Made by a program: the position numbers and the translations under genes
Assembly (NCBI GenBank): GCA_947449125.1
Contig: CANFQR010000147.1
Location: 1 to 5,087 of the forward strand
Reading direction: 5' to 3'
Source: Bacteroidota bacterium
GTDB taxonomy: Bacteria; Bacteroidota; Bacteroidia; B-17B0; Aurantibacillaceae
Length of the DNA stretch: 5,087 nt
In this document: positions 1-5,087 of the stretch, piece after piece
Layout of the letters: every line of letters begins with the position of its first letter
How positions within the stretch are numbered: position 1 is the stretch's first letter
Notes under the pieces: generated by a model
Database searches by the model: none
What the model saw: only the letters and a program-made list of their open reading frames with translations
Told to the model about the DNA's origin: nothing

Positions 1-2100
1 ACATTTACAGACGCAACAACACCTATTGGGGCAATTACTAATTGGGAATGGGATTTTGATAATAATTTCACCATCGAATCTACTTTACAAAATCCATCAA
101 ATACGTATCTAGCACCAGGTATATACTCTGTGAATTTAATCGCAACCGCATCTACAGGCTGCAAGGACACTATACAAAAAGTTATTTCCATTTATGGCCA
201 TGCTATACCAAACTTTGACGCTTCAGAAGTTTGTTTTAATCAAGCTACTTCATTTTTTGGTTATGCCAATACAACTTTAAATTTTAATACAGGTAATATT
301 GCTGCATGGAACTGGAATTTTGGAGATGCAGGTAACGGGGGTAACTCCAATTTACAAAATCCAACCTATACGTATACTAATTCAACTAATTCTACATTAA
401 ATACAAGTTATCAAGCCACTCTCTCTGTAACCACATCAAATGGTTGTATTGATGCAATAGTTAAACCAGTTGTTGTTTATAGCATACCTACTCCTGATTT
501 TACAGCCGACTCTGCATGTTTCGGTTATAATTCTACTTTAACCAACAACAGCAATGGTAATGGAAATCCATTTTCTTTATTTTCATGGGACTTCAACAAC
601 GATAATATTCCCGAAATCTCCAATAATAATAATTTTTGTGTAAATACATTTACCAATTGGGGAAACAACGCAGTAACGTTTACCGTTTACACAGCGCCAA
701 ATAGCACGTTAACTTGCAGTAATCAAATAACCAAAAACATTTGGGTACATCCAACACCAACAGCTTTATTTGATCACACCAATAAATGCGTTAACGAGCA
801 GCCTAATCTAATGGATGGTTCGAGTTCAAACGTTCAAAGTGGCAGTATAATAAATTACGCATGGGATTATGGTAATGGAAACACTAATTTAATTAACACG
901 GGCCCTCTAACATCCTATAGTTATGCGGCGGCAGGAAACTATATTGTTACACTAACCGTTACTTCGGCTGCCGGTTGCTATGATACAGCGAGAAAAGTTG
1001 TTGAAGTTTGGGAAAAACCATATGCAACTTTTAATTACTCGAAAGTATGCGCAGGGAAAAAAACAATTTTAAAAGCAGCCCAATTACCTTACAGCTCAAT
1101 AATTACACAATATGATTGGGATTTGAATAATAACCCAACTAATTTTGAGGCTTTTGGAAACACGGTAAATTTTTTAACTTCTGTGGGTGGAATACAGCCG
1201 GTTAATTTATACCTTACTTCCGAAAAAGGCTGTTTAAACAATATTACCCAAAATATATTTGTTAATTATAGCCCCGCTCCTACATTTACAACAACAAAAA
1301 AAGAAGGATGTCCTACTTTGTGTGTTAATTTTACAGACAACACAGCGGCAATAACCGGGCCAGCTAAAAACATTAAATGGGATTGGGATTACGGAAATAA
1401 CAACTCAGATGTTTCGTATCAACCTAATGTTACATTTCAATCTTGCTTTACTAACACTTCAAACATAAAAATTGCCTATTACAAAATTAAATTAACAGTA
1501 ACAACGGATAGTGGCTGTGTGGATAGCGTAGTAAAAAGTAATTTCATCAAAGTATTCCCAAAACCTTATGCAAGCTTTAACTGGTATGGAGAAGAAGGCA
1601 ATTTATTTAGTCCAATTATCGCATTTGAAAATACTTCTGTAGGTCAAATTTCCTCACATTGGTATTTTAACGATGGCGATAATTTCACAGACTCTATTAC
1701 CAAAAACCCAAAACATTATTATAATACAGATATTCCAAGAAGTTACAATGTGTTTCTGGCTGTTAGAAATGAATTTGGCTGCAAAGATACTACAACACGA
1801 CTTGTAGACATTATGCCAGAGTTAACCTTTTATATACCTAATGCTTTCACGCCAAACGATGATGGCAAGAACGATATCTTTTATGGTAAAGGTATTGGCA
1901 TAAAAACATTTAAAATATGGATTTTTGACCGTTGGGGAGAAGCCATTTTTTATAGTGATGATATTACAAAGGGATGGGACGGAAGTGTGAAAGGTAAAAC
2001 CGTAGAAGATAAAATTGATGTTTATGCGTATAAAGTTATTTTAACCGATTATAATAATAAACTTCATGAATATGTTGGACATGTGACCATTTCAAAATAA
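1..2100 (+). CDS. PKD-repeat exported protein with C-terminal T9SS (CHU_C, type B) sorting domain, 5'-truncated
   Basis: The frame is open from base 1, so this is the last 699 residues of a longer protein; the first ATG inside it (130) is internal to a repeat and is not the start. Seven PKD-like beta-sandwich repeats are recognisable by a W-[DNY]-[FYL] core (WDFD, WNFGD, WDFNND, WDYGNG, WDLNNN, WDYGNN, WYFNDGD). The core Trp residues fall at about 17, 105, 196, 288, 373, 462 and 554, a period of 85-92 residues. Most repeats end in a GC.D/GC-type turn followed about 20-30 residues later by a second Cys, which fits disulfides in an exported protein. Residues about 608-699 form the gliding-motility/CHU_C domain: YIPNAFTPNDDGKND, then IFDRWGE, GWDG and a final GHVTISK. 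In this family the domain directs export by the type IX secretion system and attachment at the cell surface. The role is probably a surface adhesin or structural protein, but ligand and function cannot be told. It converges on the downstream peroxiredoxin gene. Confidence 0.93.
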   Translation, partial: TFTDATTPIGAITNWEWDFDNNFTIESTLQNPSNTYLAPGIYSVNLIATASTGCKDTIQKVISIYGHAIPNFDASEVCFNQATSFFGYANTTLNFNTGNIAAWNWNFGDAGNGGNSNLQNPTYTYTNSTNSTLNTSYQATLSVTTSNGCIDAIVKPVVVYSIPTPDFTADSACFGYNSTLTNNSNGNGNPFSLFSWDFNNDNIPEISNNNNFCVNTFTNWGNNAVTFTVYTAPNSTLTCSNQITKNIWVHPTPTALFDHTNKCVNEQPNLMDGSSSNVQSGSIINYAWDYGNGNTNLINTGPLTSYSYAAAGNYIVTLTVTSAAGCYDTARKVVEVWEKPYATFNYSKVCAGKKTILKAAQLPYSSIITQYDWDLNNNPTNFEAFGNTVNFLTSVGGIQPVNLYLTSEKGCLNNITQNIFVNYSPAPTFTTTKKEGCPTLCVNFTDNTAAITGPAKNIKWDWDYGNNNSDVSYQPNVTFQSCFTNTSNIKIAYYKIKLTVTTDSGCVDSVVKSNFIKVFPKPYASFNWYGEEGNLFSPIIAFENTSVGQISSHWYFNDGDNFTDSITKNPKHYYNTDIPRSYNVFLAVRNEFGCKDTTTRLVDIMPELTFYIPNAFTPNDDGKNDIFYGKGIGIKTFKIWIFDRWGEAIFYSDDITKGWDGSVKGKTVEDKIDVYAYKVILTDYNNKLHEYVGHVTISK
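1822..2097 (+). other. T9SS type B sorting domain (gliding motility-associated C-terminal domain) coding segment
   Basis: This segment encodes the last ~92 residues of the PKD protein. The order of motifs matches the CHU_C family: PNAFTPN-DG-ND at the start, a central IFDRWGE strand-turn, GWDG, a Y-Y-V/I strand and a terminal G-H-V-T-I strand. In Bacteroidota such domains end the protein and carry the signal read by the type IX secretion machinery. That it lies at the very C-terminus, directly before the stop codon, supports the reading frame and a true gene end. Confidence 0.9.
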
Positions 2101-2114
2101 CCTGTAATAATTAT

Positions 2115-2153
2115 CCATAAAAAAAGCGAACAAATTGTTCGCTTTTTTTATGG
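2115..2153. terminator. Bidirectional intrinsic terminator between convergent genes
   Basis: A perfect 17-bp inverted repeat has arms at 2115-2131 and 2137-2153 around a 5-base loop (AAATT). The GC-containing core is GCGAAC/GTTCGC, flanked by A7 on the left and T7 on the right, so either transcript yields a hairpin followed by a U-run. It starts 14 bp after the PKD gene stop and ends 13 bp before the stop of the minus-strand peroxiredoxin gene, as expected for a terminator shared by two convergent genes. Confidence 0.92.
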
Positions 2154-2166
2154 TATAAATTAATTA

Positions 2167-2799
2167 TTAATGCTTGCTTAAATAAGAGGCAACACCTTGA
2201 TGATCTGCTTTCATGCCTTCACTTCCTTTAGTCCAATTTGCCGGACAAACTTCACCGTTCTCTTCAAAAAACTGCAAGGCATCAACCATTCTTAAAGTTT
2301 CATCAACGTTTCTACCCAACGGCAAATCATTAATTAATTGATGGCGAACCACTCCATTTTTATCAATTAAAAACAATCCTCTAAAAGCAATCATTGGCCC
2401 AGTTGCAATTAAATCTCCGTTATCATTAACATCGTAATCTCCAAATAACGTTCCGTAATTTAAAGCAATGGTTTTTGTAGTATCAGCAACAATTGGATAC
2501 TTTACGCCTTTAATTCCTCCAGAGTTTTTATCCATTTGTAACCAACCCCAATGACTCTCCTCGGTATCAGTGCTGCAAGCAACCACTGCACAATTTCTGC
2601 TTTCGAACTCACCTAACTTTTCTTGAAAAGCATGCAATTCTGTTGGGCAAACAAATGTAAAATCTTTAGGGTAAAAGAAAAACACAACATGTTTTTTTCC
2701 TAAATACTGATCTAAAGAGAAATTCTCAATAATTTCTCCTCCGTTAACTACCGCTCCCGCCTTGAATACCGGAGCTTTTTTTCCTACTAAACTTGACAT
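2167..2799 (-). CDS. Typical 2-Cys peroxiredoxin (Prx1/AhpC class)
   Basis: A complete 210-residue thioredoxin-fold peroxidase that reduces hydrogen peroxide, alkyl hydroperoxides or peroxynitrite in the cytoplasm (family knowledge). The active-site motif P44-x3-T48-x2-C51 lies in KDFTFVCPTELHAF, with peroxidatic Cys51. The conserved Arg is R140 (AFRGLFLID), and the resolving Cys185 lies in GEVCPANW near the C-terminus, so the enzyme should form intersubunit disulfides in a dimer or decamer. Two extra cysteines, C70 and C75, are present. The length is normal for the class. The ATG at 2799 is preceded by an A-rich leader with no Shine-Dalgarno sequence, as is usual in Bacteroidota, and the next residues (MSSLVGKKAPVF) are a normal N-terminus. 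No ahpF-like reductase is in the window, so the reductant may be thioredoxin or an AhpF encoded elsewhere. The symbols ahpC and prx are both used for such genes, so none is assigned. Confidence 0.95.
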   Translation of the reverse strand: MSSLVGKKAPVFKAGAVVNGGEIIENFSLDQYLGKKHVVFFFYPKDFTFVCPTELHAFQEKLGEFESRNCAVVACSTDTEESHWGWLQMDKNSGGIKGVKYPIVADTTKTIALNYGTLFGDYDVNDNGDLIATGPMIAFRGLFLIDKNGVVRHQLINDLPLGRNVDETLRMVDALQFFEENGEVCPANWTKGSEGMKADHQGVASYLSKH

Positions 2800-2827
2800 A
2801 TTTATTTTTTTTTGTTTTTATTTTGTG

Positions 2828-2835
2828 CAAAAATA
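2828..2835 (-). promoter_or_regulatory. Putative -7 promoter element for the minus-strand peroxiredoxin gene
   Basis: On the minus strand this reads TATTTTTG, an exact match to the Bacteroidota -7 consensus TAnnTTTG. It lies 28 bp upstream of the ATG, giving a predicted A-rich leader of roughly 20 bases. The -33 element is poor: TTCG (2852-2855) sits 16 bp away, while a clear TTG/TTTG at about 19 bp is missing. In sequence this AT-rich, a chance match is possible. Confidence 0.4.
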
Positions 2836-2852
2836 TAAATTACTTTGTAAAC

Positions 2853-2885
2853 GAATTAAAAGTAATATTGTTTAAACTTTAATTC
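2853..2885. promoter_or_regulatory. Imperfect dyad in the divergent peroxiredoxin promoter region, possible operator
   Basis: The left arm GAATTAAAAG (2853-2862) and right arm CTTTAATTC (2877-2885) are inverted repeats, with one extra A in the left arm. They flank TAATATTG (2863-2870), a one-mismatch candidate -7 element for the plus-strand gene, and the 8-bp palindrome GTTTAAAC (2870-2877). The dyad sits between the two divergent start codons and would overlap the upstream promoter region of both genes. It does not match the PerR box or the OxyR spacing pattern that I know. Its symmetry is seen directly; an operator role is inference. Confidence 0.3.
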
Positions 2886-2907
2886 TTTAACAAAAACGAT
2901 ACTAAGT

Positions 2908-3372
2908 ATGGAAATTAATACTAAAGCTCCGGATTTTAAATTATTTAATACCGATAAAAAAGAAATTACATTAAGCGATAATGAAGGAAAACATGTTTTA
3001 TTACTTTTCTTTCCTTTAGCGTTTACAAGCACCTGTACAGCGGAGCTATGCAGCATTAGAGACAATTACAGTGTTTACAATAATCTAAACACGATTGTTT
3101 ACGGCATATCGGTAGATTCGTTATTTACCCTCGCAAAGTTTAAATCAGACCAAAACTTAAACTTTGAATTATTAAGCGATTTTAATAAAACTGCATCCAA
3201 AGATTATAATTGCCTTTATAATGATTTTGTATTTGGCATGAAAGGCGTTAGTAAAAGAGCCGCATTTGTTATTGACAAAGACGGTAAAATTCAATATAGC
3301 GAAATACTTGAAAACGCTGGCGAACTGCCAGATTTCAACGCAATTAAAAATTGCCTTAATGGTTTAAATTGA
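2908..3372 (+). CDS. AhpE/BCP-like peroxiredoxin, probably atypical 2-Cys
   Basis: A complete 154-residue peroxiredoxin of the small AhpC/TSA-redoxin type. The active site P36-x3-T40-x2-C43 lies in FFPLAFTSTCTAELC, where the PLAFT wording resembles AhpE rather than the FTFVCPTE form of the neighbouring enzyme. The conserved Arg is R117 (KRAAFVIDKDG). A second cysteine, C48, follows the peroxidatic Cys by five residues, the spacing used by E. coli BCP (C45/C50) for an intramolecular resolving disulfide; C102 and C149 are further cysteines. There is no C-terminal VCPA resolving motif. The expected role is thiol-dependent reduction of hydroperoxides in the cytoplasm. The ATG at 2908 begins the standard MEINTKAPDF start and has an A-rich leader without a Shine-Dalgarno sequence. 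The gene is divergent from the Prx1-type gene and 10 bp ahead of rnhB, so it is probably cotranscribed with rnhB. AhpE versus BCP subfamily is not settled. Confidence 0.92.
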   Translation: MEINTKAPDFKLFNTDKKEITLSDNEGKHVLLLFFPLAFTSTCTAELCSIRDNYSVYNNLNTIVYGISVDSLFTLAKFKSDQNLNFELLSDFNKTASKDYNCLYNDFVFGMKGVSKRAAFVIDKDGKIQYSEILENAGELPDFNAIKNCLNGLN

Positions 3373-3386
3373 TTTTTTTTAATTGC
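3340..3386 (+). promoter_or_regulatory. Inverted repeat masking the rnhB start codon, possible translational-coupling hairpin
   Basis: Perfect 11-base arms, GCAATTAAAAA at 3340-3350 and TTTTTAATTGC at 3376-3386, enclose a 25-base loop. The left arm lies inside the end of the peroxiredoxin gene, and the right arm contains the rnhB TTG start (3383-3385). A ribosome finishing the upstream gene (stop at 3370-3372) would open the left arm and expose the start. The repeat is seen in the sequence; its regulatory role is inferred, and the stem is very AT-rich and so may be weak. Confidence 0.3.
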
Positions 3387-3985
3387 TGAAACAATTTTAC
3401 AATAAAACCTTAATTGAAGCTGGTTGCGATGAAGCCGGAAGAGGTTGTTTAGCCGGCCCAGTATATGCATCGGCAGTAATTTTACCTAAAAATTACAAAA
3501 ATAAATGGCTAAACGATAGTAAAAAACTAAGTGACAACGACAGATACAACCTCAGACCTGAAATAGAAGAAAAAGCTATTTCATGGGCCATTGGCCGCGT
3601 TTCGCATGACGAAATTGATAAAATAAATATTTTAAACGCTTCATTTTTAGCCATGCACCGTGCTATAAATGAATTGCATCAAAAACCAGAATTGCTGTTA
3701 ATTGACGGCAATAGATTTAACCCTTACCAGAACATTAAGCATCAGTGTATTATTAAAGGCGACTCAAAATTTATGAGCATTGCTGCCGCAAGTATTCTCG
3801 CGAAAACATACCGTGATGATTATATGAAAAAAATGGCGCTTTCATTCCCGGAATATTATTGGAGCAACAATATGGGGTACCCTACCAAAAAACATCGCGA
3901 GGCCATAAGGAAGCATGGTGTTTCACCAATTCATCGTTTAACTTTTCAATTATTACCTGAACAATTAAAATTAGATATTGAGTAA
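3383..3985 (+). CDS. rnhB: Ribonuclease HII
   Basis: A complete 200-residue type 2 RNase H, which cuts the RNA strand of RNA-DNA hybrids and starts removal of single ribonucleotides misincorporated in DNA. The N-terminal motif [14 protein letters not shown] supplies catalytic D16 and E17 and the GRG substrate-recognition motif (G19-R20-G21). LNDSKKLS (43-50) is the usual Lys-containing loop. LLIDGN gives D108, and [24 protein letters not shown] gives D145, completing the DEDD metal site; Y166 in [10 protein letters not shown] is the conserved tyrosine near the 2'-OH. The length is normal. The start is TTG: a TAA stop is directly upstream in frame (3380-3382) and the first in-frame ATG is at residue 91, past half of the active site. 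The MLK beginning also fits Bacteroidota homologues. It follows the AhpE-like gene by 10 bp, including a T8 run, so the two are likely cotranscribed. Confidence 0.96.
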   Translation: MLKQFYNKTLIEAGCDEAGRGCLAGPVYASAVILPKNYKNKWLNDSKKLSDNDRYNLRPEIEEKAISWAIGRVSHDEIDKINILNASFLAMHRAINELHQKPELLLIDGNRFNPYQNIKHQCIIKGDSKFMSIAAASILAKTYRDDYMKKMALSFPEYYWSNNMGYPTKKHREAIRKHGVSPIHRLTFQLLPEQLKLDIE

Positions 3986-4018
3986 TACACATGTGATTAT
4001 TTAAAACTCAATATTTTT
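3973..4018 (+). terminator. Weak terminator-like hairpin overlapping the rnhB stop codon
   Basis: The arms ATATTGAGT (3975-3983) and ACTCAATAT (4006-4014) pair perfectly, extendable by a G-U and an A-U pair to 3973/4016. The loop is 22 bases and contains the palindrome CACATGTG (3988-3995), and a T5 run (4014-4018) closes the right side. The stop codon TAA (3983-3985) begins in the left arm. The large loop and AT-rich stem make it weaker than the hairpin at 2115-2153. It may end the peroxiredoxin-rnhB transcript or attenuate readthrough into the next gene. Confidence 0.4.
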
Positions 4019-4059
4019 ACCAAAATTATCGCCTAAGGTTTTTTGTAGATTAGTTAATC

Positions 4060-5087
4060 GTGAATTTATTCAAAAAAATAATTTTCTATGTTTTTTTAAC
4101 GGTAGGAATAGCTGCAGGAACACTAGCCTACTTTTATTTAAAAAACAGCAAAAAATCAACTTTAAGCGCACTAACTTTTTTACCAGATAATTGCTTATTG
4201 TATATAAAAACTACTAATTTTTTTGAGCTGAATAAAAAAATTAATTCGCAAAGCTTAATAGTTGATAAACTTAAATTTTTTGGCGACATCAATCAATTTT
4301 GCAATACTTTAAATTCGTTCGATTCACTTTTTTCGACAAATAATAATTTAAAAGAAATTATAAATAATAATTCCATCCATTTCGCGCTTTACAACAATAG
4401 CCTCAGCTGGATTGCAGCCTTTAATATTAAGACATCCGGAAATAATAATTTAATTAAGAAAGAATTCGAAAAGACATTTAAAACCAAAACTCATAGCAAC
4501 ATTTACCAATTTTCATTTTCAAAAAAAAATAATTATTACCTAACATTAAAATCGGGTATAGTTTTAATATCTAACTCAAACAACATGATAGATATTGCCC
4601 TAAATGATAAAACGATAAAAATTGAAAAAAACAAAGAATTTTTAAATTTCCAAAGTAACCTAAAAGAAAATAATTTAGTTTCAGTTTTTGTAAATCATAC
4701 TAATTATTTAAATAGTAGTGCATCAAATAAACTAAATCTGTCATTGATATGCAACAAGGGTATTTCATACGGAAACATTGACATTGAGCCTTCTCAAATA
4801 AAAATAAACGGTTCTTTAATTCCAGACAGTAACGATGTCAATTTCGCTTTTATTGAACAAGAGCCGCAAAATCTCAATTTCATGGACGTTTTACCTTCCA
4901 ACATAAATTACATGGAGGTATTTGGATTTAGTTCGTTTGAAAATTTAAACGATAAAAGAAATTTCATTAAACCAAATTCAAATTCAAACTATTGGAAAAA
5001 AATTAACGACAGCGCATTGTACAACCTGGAAAAAGAGTTTTATAATAATGCAACCAACTACCTTGTTAATTTTGAAACAGAAACGCA
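4060..5087 (+). CDS. Membrane-anchored Asn-rich protein of unknown function, possibly DUF3352-like, 3'-truncated
   Basis: An open frame of 342 codons plus two bases starts at GTG (4060) and runs off the right edge without a stop. A TAG lies in frame three codons upstream (4051-4053), and the first in-frame ATG is at residue 176. GTG is therefore the natural start, giving the basic N-terminus MNLFKKI and one hydrophobic segment (about residues 7-26). The rest would then be an exported, membrane-tethered domain. It is rich in Asn (about one residue in six) and Lys. LPDNCLLYIK (41-50) and LPSNINYMEV (278-287) look like the starts of two related halves. The LP-x-N...Y opening after a transmembrane segment recalls Bacteroidota proteins labelled DUF3352, but this is recognition by eye. 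No catalytic motif is visible. The gene follows rnhB by 74 bp with a terminator-like hairpin between, and I see no clear promoter in that gap. Confidence 0.85.
   Translation, partial: MNLFKKIIFYVFLTVGIAAGTLAYFYLKNSKKSTLSALTFLPDNCLLYIKTTNFFELNKKINSQSLIVDKLKFFGDINQFCNTLNSFDSLFSTNNNLKEIINNNSIHFALYNNSLSWIAAFNIKTSGNNNLIKKEFEKTFKTKTHSNIYQFSFSKKNNYYLTLKSGIVLISNSNNMIDIALNDKTIKIEKNKEFLNFQSNLKENNLVSVFVNHTNYLNSSASNKLNLSLICNKGISYGNIDIEPSQIKINGSLIPDSNDVNFAFIEQEPQNLNFMDVLPSNINYMEVFGFSSFENLNDKRNFIKPNSNSNYWKKINDSALYNLEKEFYNNATNYLVNFETET

Noticed and set aside
130..132. ATG at 130 as the start of the PKD protein
   Set aside because: The frame is open back to base 1, and the upstream residues contain a PKD core (NWEWDFD), so this Met is internal to a repeat.
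601..640. AAT/AAC-rich stretches in the PKD gene as a microsatellite or repeat locus
   Set aside because: They are short and irregular and encode Asn-rich loops in frame; this is explained by AT-rich codon use.
2856..3065. Minus-strand open frame of 69 codons
   Set aside because: It overlaps the start of the AhpE-like gene and the divergent promoter region on the opposite strand, has no recognisable motif, and is explained as a shadow of the plus-strand gene.
3373..3380. T8 run as a slippage site or a terminator for the AhpE-like gene
   Set aside because: Slippage would not join the genes usefully, since stops flank the run (TGA at 3370, TAA at 3380). No stable GC-containing stem directly precedes the run, and the following gene starts 3 bases later.
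4039..4059. TTTTTTG and TAGATTAG before the right-edge gene as a promoter
   Set aside because: The order and spacing do not fit the -33/-7 pattern and there is no TAnnTTTG at a usable distance, so it was not listed.

Overview
The window looks like an ordinary chromosomal stretch of an AT-rich member of the Bacteroidota. Three things point there: a CHU_C/gliding-motility-type C-terminal domain (a type IX secretion sorting signal) on a PKD-repeat protein; A/T-rich leaders without Shine-Dalgarno sequences; and a match to the Bacteroidota -7 promoter consensus TAnnTTTG. Genus and family cannot be told from the sequence alone. No RNA gene, CRISPR array, insertion sequence, phage or defence gene is visible.

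Layout. (1) Positions 1-2100, plus strand: the 3' part of a large exported protein with seven PKD-like repeats of 85-92 residues and a C-terminal T9SS sorting domain; its start lies left of the window. (2) 2115-2153: a perfect 17-bp hairpin with A7/T7 edges, a shared bidirectional terminator between convergent genes. (3) 2167-2799, minus strand: a typical 2-Cys peroxiredoxin of the Prx1/AhpC class. (4) 2800-2907: a 108-bp divergent promoter region with an imperfect dyad. (5) 2908-3372, plus strand: a second, AhpE/BCP-like peroxiredoxin. (6) 3383-3985, plus strand: ribonuclease HII (rnhB), starting at TTG 10 bp after the peroxiredoxin stop. (7) 4060-5087, plus strand: an open frame running off the right edge, starting at GTG, that encodes a membrane-anchored, Asn-rich protein of unknown function, possibly DUF3352-like.

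The two divergent peroxiredoxins share one intergenic region and could form a small peroxide-defence pair under common control (inference). The short gap between the second peroxiredoxin and rnhB suggests cotranscription, and an inverted repeat covering the rnhB start codon could couple their translation. The 74-bp gap after rnhB holds a weak terminator-like hairpin, so the last gene may be a separate unit. I found no convincing novel system. The most worthwhile follow-ups are the uncharacterised right-edge gene with its apparent internal duplication, the rnhB start-site arrangement, and the divergent peroxiredoxin control region.
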